Made by a program: the position numbers and the translations under genes
From: Comamonadaceae bacterium
GTDB lineage: Bacteria > Pseudomonadota > Gammaproteobacteria > Burkholderiales > Burkholderiaceae_C
Direction: 5' to 3'
NCBI GenBank assembly: GCA_947460065.1
Contig: CANHGF010000056.1
Location: 1 to 10,470, forward strand
Length of the DNA: 10,470 nucleotides
Shown: positions 6,162 through 10,470 of the stretch, one piece after another
Numbering within the stretch: the stretch's first letter is position 1
Layout of the letters: each line of letters begins with the position of its first letter
The notes under the pieces: model-generated
Database searches by the model: none
Seen by the model: only the letters and a program-made list of their open reading frames with translations
Told to the model about the DNA's origin: nothing

Positions 6162-8045
6162 ATGACTTCTCAGACCCACTCCTTCCAGGCCGAGGTGGCC
6201 CAGCTGCTCAAGCTGGTGACCCATTCTCTTTATTCCAATCCCGATATCTTTTTGCGCGAGCTCATATCCAATGCTTCGGATGCTTGTGACAAGCTGCGCT
6301 TCGAGGCGCTCAATGACAGTGCCTTGTTCGAAGATGCGCCCGAGCTGCAGGTCAGGATTGATATCGATACCCAGGCCCGCACGCTGACCATCACCGACAA
6401 CGGCATCGGCCTGTCGCGCCAGGAGGCCATCGACAACCTGGGCACCATCGCCAAGAGCGGCACCCGTGAATTCATGACTCGCCTGACGGGTGACCAGAAA
6501 GACGACGCCCAGCTGATCGGCCAGTTCGGCGTCGGCTTTTATTCTGGCTTCATCGTGGCCGACCGCATCACGGTTGAAAGCCGCCGGGCCGGCTTGCCCA
6601 GCAACCAAGGCGTGCGCTGGAGCAGCGAGGGCACCGGCGACTTTGAGGTGCAGGATATCGAGCGCAGTGGGCGCGGCAGCAGCGTCATCTTGCACCTCAA
6701 AGAAGACGCCGGCGATTACCTCGGTGCCTGGAAGCTCAAAGGCATCATCAGCAAGTATTCCGACCATATTTCCCTGCCCATTCTCATGCCCAAAGAGGAG
6801 TGGCAGGAGGGCGAGAACGACCAACCCGGCCAGATGGTCAAGACCGGCGAATGGGAAACCGTCAACAAAGCCAGTGCTTTGTGGAGCCGGTCCAAGAAGG
6901 ACATCACGCCCGAGCAGTACGAGGAGTTCTACAAGCAGCTCAGCTACGACCAGGCGGCGCCGCTCGCCTTCAGCCACAACCGGGTGGAGGGCTCTACCGA
7001 ATTTACCCAGCTGCTCTACATCCCGGCCAAGGCATCGGGCGACTTGTACAACCGCGACAAGGCCCCGGGCGTCAAGCTCTATGTCAAGCGCGTCTTCATC
7101 ATGGACGACGCCGAGGCCCTGCTGCCGGTCTACCTGCGCTTCATCAAGGGCGTGGTCGATTCCAGCGATCTGCCGCTCAACGTTTCGCGCGAGATCTTGC
7201 AGGAAAGCCGTGCGGTCAAGGCTATCCGCGAGGGCAACACCCGCCGAGTGCTGTCGATGATCGAAGACCTGGCGGCCAATGAGCCTGAGAAGTTCAAGAC
7301 CTTCTACGCCGAGTTCGGTCCGGTGCTCAAGGAAGGTCTGGGCGAAGACTTTGCCAACCGCGAGCGCATCGCCAAGCTGCTGCGCTTTGCCTCGACCACC
7401 TCCGACACCGTCAGCGTCGGTCTGGCCGATTACAAGAGCCGAATGAAAGAGGGCCAGCAGGCCATTTACTACATCACCGCCGAGACCCAGGCTGCGGCCC
7501 GCAGCAGCCCGCAGTTGGAGATCTTCCGCAAAAAAGGCATCGAAGTGCTGCTCATGAGCGACCGGGTCGACGAGTGGGCCCTGAGCTTTCTCAATGAGTT
7601 TGATGGCACCGCCCTGCAAAGCGTGGCCAAGGGCCAGGTTGACCTCGGTCAGTTGCAGGACGAGGAAGAAAAGAAGGCCGCCGAGCAGGCCGAGACCGCC
7701 TTCAAGCCTGTGCTCGAGCGTCTCAAGGAGGCGCTCAAGGACAAGGCCACCGATGTGCGCGCCACCACCCGCCTGGTCGATTCGCCGGCCTGTCTGGTGG
7801 TGCAAGACGGCGGCATGTCCATGCAACTGGCGCGCATGCTCAAGGCCGCCGGGCAAAGCGCGCCGGCCGTCAAGCCGGTTTTGGAGGTCAATGCCGGACA
7901 CCCCTTGGTCAAGAAACTCGAGGCAGCCGAGGCCAACTTCGACGACTACGCCCACATCCTGTTCGATCAGGCTCTGCTGGCCGAAGGTGGTCTGCCCGAC
8001 GATCCGGCCGCCTATGTGCGGCGGGTTAACGCCTTGCTGGCCTGA
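6162..8045 (+). CDS. htpG: Chaperone protein HtpG (bacterial Hsp90)
   Basis: ATP-dependent cytoplasmic chaperone of 627 residues, the usual length (E. coli about 624). The N-terminal GHKL ATPase domain (about 1-220) shows [13 protein letters not shown] with Glu33, Asn37 and Asp40, then [17 protein letters not shown] (79-95) and the [11 protein letters not shown] lid region (120-130). The middle domain (about 230-490) includes the catalytic-loop arginine in PLNVSREIL (Arg343, matching E. coli Arg336). The C-terminal dimerisation domain follows without a eukaryotic MEEVD tail, and a charged [10 protein letters not shown] linker sits near 500. The start is fixed by alignment of [20 protein letters not shown] with family N-termini. 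There is no Shine-Dalgarno; the bases just before ATG are CGCCCTCC. Expected control is heat shock through sigma-32. A HAD hydrolase gene follows after 7 nt and is probably co-transcribed. Confidence 0.99.
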   Translation: MTSQTHSFQAEVAQLLKLVTHSLYSNPDIFLRELISNASDACDKLRFEALNDSALFEDAPELQVRIDIDTQARTLTITDNGIGLSRQEAIDNLGTIAKSGTREFMTRLTGDQKDDAQLIGQFGVGFYSGFIVADRITVESRRAGLPSNQGVRWSSEGTGDFEVQDIERSGRGSSVILHLKEDAGDYLGAWKLKGIISKYSDHISLPILMPKEEWQEGENDQPGQMVKTGEWETVNKASALWSRSKKDITPEQYEEFYKQLSYDQAAPLAFSHNRVEGSTEFTQLLYIPAKASGDLYNRDKAPGVKLYVKRVFIMDDAEALLPVYLRFIKGVVDSSDLPLNVSREILQESRAVKAIREGNTRRVLSMIEDLAANEPEKFKTFYAEFGPVLKEGLGEDFANRERIAKLLRFASTTSDTVSVGLADYKSRMKEGQQAIYYITAETQAAARSSPQLEIFRKKGIEVLLMSDRVDEWALSFLNEFDGTALQSVAKGQVDLGQLQDEEEKKAAEQAETAFKPVLERLKEALKDKATDVRATTRLVDSPACLVVQDGGMSMQLARMLKAAGQSAPAVKPVLEVNAGHPLVKKLEAAEANFDDYAHILFDQALLAEGGLPDDPAAYVRRVNALLA

Positions 8046-8052
8046 GTTGGGA

Positions 8053-8760
8053 ATGCTCATGGCCCAGCCAGCGCCCAAGGTCTTGGCTTTCGATGTGTTC
8101 GGCACGGTGGTCGACTGGCACGGCAGCATCGTGCGCGAGATGGCGGCGCTGCATCCTCAGGTCGATGGCGATGCTTTTGCGCTGGCCTGGCGGGCCGGCT
8201 ACCAGCCCGCCATGCAGCGGGTGCGTTCTGGGCAATTGGGCTGGACCCGCATCGACGAACTGCATCGGCTCATCCTCGACGAGATCTTGCCGCGATTTGG
8301 TCTGAAGCATCTGGGCGAAGCCGAGCGGGCGCACCTTAACCGCGTCTGGCACCGCCTGTCAGCCTGGCCCGATGCAGTCGCCGGCCTTGAGCGTCTGAAA
8401 AAGCGCTACACCATTGCGCCCTTGTCCAATGGCAATATCGGCCTGCTCACGAACATGGCCAAGCGCGCCGGCCTGCCCTGGGACTGCATCCTTTCGGCCG
8501 AGGTGTTTCGGGCCTACAAGCCTGACCCTGCTACCTATCTGGGCGTGGCCCAGGTGTTTGATGTGGCGCCGTCTGAGGTGATGCTCTGCGCTGCCCACCA
8601 CGACGATCTGCAGGCCGCGCAGGCCTGTGGTCTGCGCGCCGCTTATATCGAGCGGCCACTGGAATTTGGCGCTGCCCACATTAAGGACGTCTCACCCCAG
8701 CCTGGCCCCGAGTTGCATGTGCGCGATATCTTGCAACTGGCCGATCGTCTGGGCTGCTGA
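8053..8760 (+). CDS. HAD hydrolase, haloacid dehalogenase type II-like
   Basis: Cytoplasmic protein of 235 residues in the L-2-haloacid dehalogenase (type II) branch of the HAD superfamily. Motif I is AFDVFGTVVDW, with nucleophile Asp14 and Thr18. WRAGYQPAM (46-54) matches the WR..Q.. region with the substrate-binding Arg. Motif II is PLSNGN (Ser125), motif III is RAYKPDP (Lys156), and motif IV is CAAHHDDLQAAQACGL with Asp185. In characterised L-2-haloacid dehalogenases the segment before the last Asp has Ser and Asn (S175 and N177 in L-DEX numbering); here the positions are Ala180 and His182, so true dehalogenase activity is uncertain. Start ATG at 8053, with ATG at 8059 an equal choice (GGA upstream). 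It follows htpG by 7 nt, so it likely shares its message. A REP array lies after its stop codon. Confidence 0.92.
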   Translation: MLMAQPAPKVLAFDVFGTVVDWHGSIVREMAALHPQVDGDAFALAWRAGYQPAMQRVRSGQLGWTRIDELHRLILDEILPRFGLKHLGEAERAHLNRVWHRLSAWPDAVAGLERLKKRYTIAPLSNGNIGLLTNMAKRAGLPWDCILSAEVFRAYKPDPATYLGVAQVFDVAPSEVMLCAAHHDDLQAAQACGLRAAYIERPLEFGAAHIKDVSPQPGPELHVRDILQLADRLGC

Positions 8761-8796
8761 GGGGGAGTGAGCCTTCCCTGGATCGGCCCGCCGCCC

Positions 8797-8877
8797 CGGT
8801 GGGAGCGCCGCCTCGGTGGGAGCGCCGCCTCGGTGGGAGCGCCGCCTCGGTGGGAGCGCCGCCTCGGCGCGATGCGG
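8797..8877 (+). repeat. Tandem array of REP-head units (4 x 17 bp) ending in a full REP
   Basis: Four exact copies of the 17-mer CGGTGGGAGCGCCGCCT occupy 8797-8864. The last runs on into CGGCGCGATGCGG, completing a REP-like element with a GCGCCG/CGGCGC stem and CCT loop. The unit matches the first half of the elements at 4351 and 4468, but with one C fewer in the loop. The array sits between the convergent HAD and LysR genes, where it could end transcription from both sides or stabilise 3' ends. Confidence 0.85.
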
Positions 8878-8897
8878 CCTTTGATCAGCACCACGCC

Positions 8898-9827
8898 TCA
8901 TCCCCGCTGTTTGCGGCTTGGCAGCTGCGGCTCGTCGCGCAGTTGCTCACGCACCAGCTGACGCAACAGCTGCATCACCGGCGCCTCGGTACGCCCGCTC
9001 AGGCTGACATAGGCAAAGCGGGCGCCTATGCCCAGCTCGGGCTCGACCTTGAGTTGGCACAGCCGGCCGGCCTTCAAGCCCTCGCGCGCTGCAGCTACGA
9101 TGCCCAGAAAAATCGCTTGGGTCTGCTCGACGGTGGCGATCAGGCCGGGGATGTCCTCACATTCGATGGCGGTGATTTTTTCGGCTTGCGTGCCCGGCCC
9201 GTATTGTTCAAGCAGGGTGCGCGAGACTTCGGCCGACAGCGGTATGCCAGCCAGCGGATAGGCCAGAACCTGCGCCATGCTCACGGCCCGCTTGCGTGCC
9301 AGCGAGTGGTCGGCGCGGCAGATAAAGCCGGCCAGCAGTTCGCCCAAAGGCTCGATCTGCAGATCTGGCGCAGGCTGTACCCGCCGCGCGTCGACCACCA
9401 TCGCGTCGAGCTGGCGTGCGCGCAGCTGCACCAGCTGCAGCTCGGTCGGGCCGCGGGTGATGCTCACCCGCACTCGCGGGTACTGCTCGGCCCCCAGGCG
9501 CATCAGCGGCTGCATCAGCAAGGCGCCCGGGCCCGAACCCAGCCCGACGCGGATCAAGCCGGCGCCCTCTTGCAGCAACTCGGCGCTGCGTTTGAGTTCG
9601 GCCGCATCACGCACGATGCCGCGTGAGCGTTCAACCACCTGCTGGCCCAAAGGCGTGAGCTCGTTGCGCTTGCCGATGCGGTCGAGCAGCTTGCCGCCCA
9701 AGTCGATCTCCAGCATTTGTATGCTGCGACTGAGCGCCGACTGGGTGAGAAAGCAGCGCTCAGCGGCCTTGCTGAAGGAGCCGGTTTCGGCCAGTGCCAG
9801 CAGATGTTCCAGGCTGCGGATATTCAT
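8898..9827 (-). CDS. LysR-family transcriptional regulator
   Basis: DNA-binding regulator of 309 residues, the usual LysR length. The N-terminal winged helix-turn-helix reads MNIRSLEHLLALAETGSFSK onward, with AAERCFLTQSALSRSIQMLE as the recognition region (about 21-40) and LLDRIGKRNELTPLG as the wing (about 47-61). The rest (about 90-300) is the periplasmic-binding-protein-like effector domain, beginning IRVGLGSGPGALL. Start ATG at 9827, with a weak GGGA about 9 nt upstream. It is divergent from a Bug receptor gene at 9944 with a 116-nt shared spacer holding an inverted repeat, the standard layout for a LysR protein controlling its neighbour. It most likely senses the substrate, or a product of the substrate, taken up through that receptor; the inducer is unknown. 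Confidence 0.96.
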   Translation of the reverse strand: MNIRSLEHLLALAETGSFSKAAERCFLTQSALSRSIQMLEIDLGGKLLDRIGKRNELTPLGQQVVERSRGIVRDAAELKRSAELLQEGAGLIRVGLGSGPGALLMQPLMRLGAEQYPRVRVSITRGPTELQLVQLRARQLDAMVVDARRVQPAPDLQIEPLGELLAGFICRADHSLARKRAVSMAQVLAYPLAGIPLSAEVSRTLLEQYGPGTQAEKITAIECEDIPGLIATVEQTQAIFLGIVAAAREGLKAGRLCQLKVEPELGIGARFAYVSLSGRTEAPVMQLLRQLVREQLRDEPQLPSRKQRG

Positions 9828-9856
9828 GGCTGAAATCCCAAATCATGCGGATAACT

Positions 9857-9878
9857 CATTATTACCAGAAAAATAATG
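9857..9878. promoter_or_regulatory. Candidate LysR operator (perfect inverted repeat)
   Basis: CATTATT, 8 nt (ACCAGAAA), then AATAATG forms a perfect 7-bp inverted repeat in an AT-rich island within GC-rich DNA. It includes T-N11-A spacings (for example 9860 and 9872) typical of LysR boxes. It lies just upstream of the candidate -35 for the Bug gene, roughly -40 to -60 from the expected start, fitting an activator site. Confidence 0.5.
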
Positions 9879-9881
9879 CAA

Positions 9882-9910
9882 TAGACGCATCGAATCCGGA
9901 TGCTTAGCAT
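9882..9910 (+). promoter_or_regulatory. Candidate sigma-70 promoter of the divergent Bug gene
   Basis: TAGACG (9882-9887) and TAGCAT (9905-9910) are separated by 17 nt and each match 4 of 6 consensus bases. Such a weak promoter would suit an activator-dependent gene. Overlapping small inverted repeats (GCATC/GATGC at 9887-9903, ATGC-TTA-GCAT at 9900-9910) lie within it. Confidence 0.4.
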
Positions 9911-9943
9911 TAGCGTCACATTCAAACCCACAGGGAGACATTT

Positions 9944-10470
9944 ATGACCGTTGCCCCGCGCTCTTTCCTTCGTCGCTGTGTCCTCGCTCTGGCCTGCGCG
10001 GCCAGCGTCGGTACGGCTTTGGCACAAGGATTTCCCAGCAAGCCCGTCACCCTGATGGTGCCCTACCCGGCCGGCGGCTTGTCCGACGTGATCGCCCGCA
10101 CCTTGAACAACGCCCTGTCCAAGCAATTGGGCCAGCCGGTGCTGGTGGAAAACCTGGGCGGCGCCAGTGGCGGCATCGCCGCGCAAAAGCTGCTGGCCAG
10201 CCCGGCGGACGGTCACATGATTTTCCAGGGCTCGCCCAACGAGTTGATCCTGGCGCCCATGTCGAATGCGGCCATCAAATACAAGGCCGAAGACTTCCGC
10301 CTGGTGCAGATGATCACCATCAACCCCATGGCCATGTTCGCCCGCAAGGACCTGCCAGCTGCTAGCGGCGAGGAGCTGCTGGCCTATGCACGCAAGTCTG
10401 CTGCTGCGGGCAAGCCGCTGACTTACGCCAGCGTCGGCCCCGGCTCGCTGTACCACCTGCTCGGCGAGCA
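9944..10470 (+). CDS. Bug-family periplasmic substrate-binding protein, 3' end outside window
   Basis: First 175 codons of a tripartite tricarboxylate receptor (family length about 320-330). The signal peptide has RR at 10-11, a hydrophobic core (13-25) and a probable cleavage site after ALA (27). The mature start is FPSKPVTLMVPYPAGGLSD with the conserved Asp48. NLGGASGGIAA and SPADGHMIF follow, as in other Bug proteins. AGGGAGA lies about 6 nt before the ATG, a strong ribosome-binding site. It is divergent from the LysR gene at 9827 and probably under its control. It differs from the other two Bug proteins in the ligand loop (GGASGG rather than AGAGG). The ligand is unknown. Confidence 0.95.
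   Translation, partial: MTVAPRSFLRRCVLALACAASVGTALAQGFPSKPVTLMVPYPAGGLSDVIARTLNNALSKQLGQPVLVENLGGASGGIAAQKLLASPADGHMIFQGSPNELILAPMSNAAIKYKAEDFRLVQMITINPMAMFARKDLPAASGEELLAYARKSAAAGKPLTYASVGPGSLYHLLGE

Noticed and set aside
7594..8052. N-terminal extension of the HAD protein inside htpG
   Set aside because: It is a frame-shifted reading of htpG, rich in Pro, Arg and Ser. The HAD domain begins just after ATG 8053.
6108..8129. A 673-codon open frame antisense to htpG
   Set aside because: It is longer than htpG itself, but its translation is low-complexity and rich in Gly, Leu, Val and Ala, with no family character. It mirrors the codon pattern of htpG in GC-rich DNA. The htpG frame is certain.
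8797..8877. Short CRISPR-like array
   Set aside because: The 17-bp units are directly adjacent with no spacers and match the REP elements elsewhere in the window, so this is a tandem repeat and not CRISPR.
8643..8901. Minus-strand reading frames with RRRSHRGGAPTEAALP repeats
   Set aside because: The peptide repeat is only the translation of the 17-bp REP-head array and the end of the HAD gene. There is no start signal or conserved domain.

Overview
The window looks like chromosomal DNA of a GC-rich betaproteobacterium of the order Burkholderiales, probably Alcaligenaceae or Comamonadaceae. The reasons are three separate periplasmic 'Bug' (tripartite tricarboxylate receptor) proteins in 10 kb, a LysR regulator divergent from one of them, and the sequence character of HtpG. 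The family placement is an impression, not a search result. No phage, plasmid, IS, CRISPR, tRNA or rRNA features were seen.

Layout from left to right. (1) 1-732, minus: 5' part of a Bug receptor whose C-terminus lies outside the window. (2) 954-1571, plus: a small SAM methyltransferase divergent from it. (3) 4267-1611, minus: a likely operon of Bug receptor, PhzF-family isomerase and histidine phosphatase, with a strong intercistronic hairpin before the last gene. (4) 4268-4570: a gene-free stretch filled with REP-like palindromes arranged as two consecutive inverted doublets (REPIN-like). (5) 6084-4571, minus: a LysE-family exporter overlapping a DMT/EamA exporter. (6) 6162-8760, plus: htpG (Hsp90) followed 7 nt later by a type II haloacid dehalogenase-like HAD hydrolase. 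An excellent heat-shock (sigma-32) promoter match lies so close to the htpG start codon that the mRNA would be almost leaderless. (7) 8797-8877: four exact 17-bp tandem copies of the REP head between convergent genes. (8) 9827-8898, minus: LysR regulator. Divergent from it, at 9944 onward, a third Bug receptor runs off the right end. The spacer holds a perfect inverted repeat and a plausible promoter.

The themes are solute capture (Bug proteins), small-molecule export (LysE, EamA), small-molecule modification (methyltransferase, PhzF, phosphatase, HAD) and the stress chaperone HtpG. Every protein belongs to a recognisable family, and I see no wholly new multi-gene system. The most informative new-looking items are non-coding: the htpG promoter with its minimal leader, the REPIN doublets and the REP-head tandem array. 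Two proteins also have altered active-site positions (histidine phosphatase and HAD).
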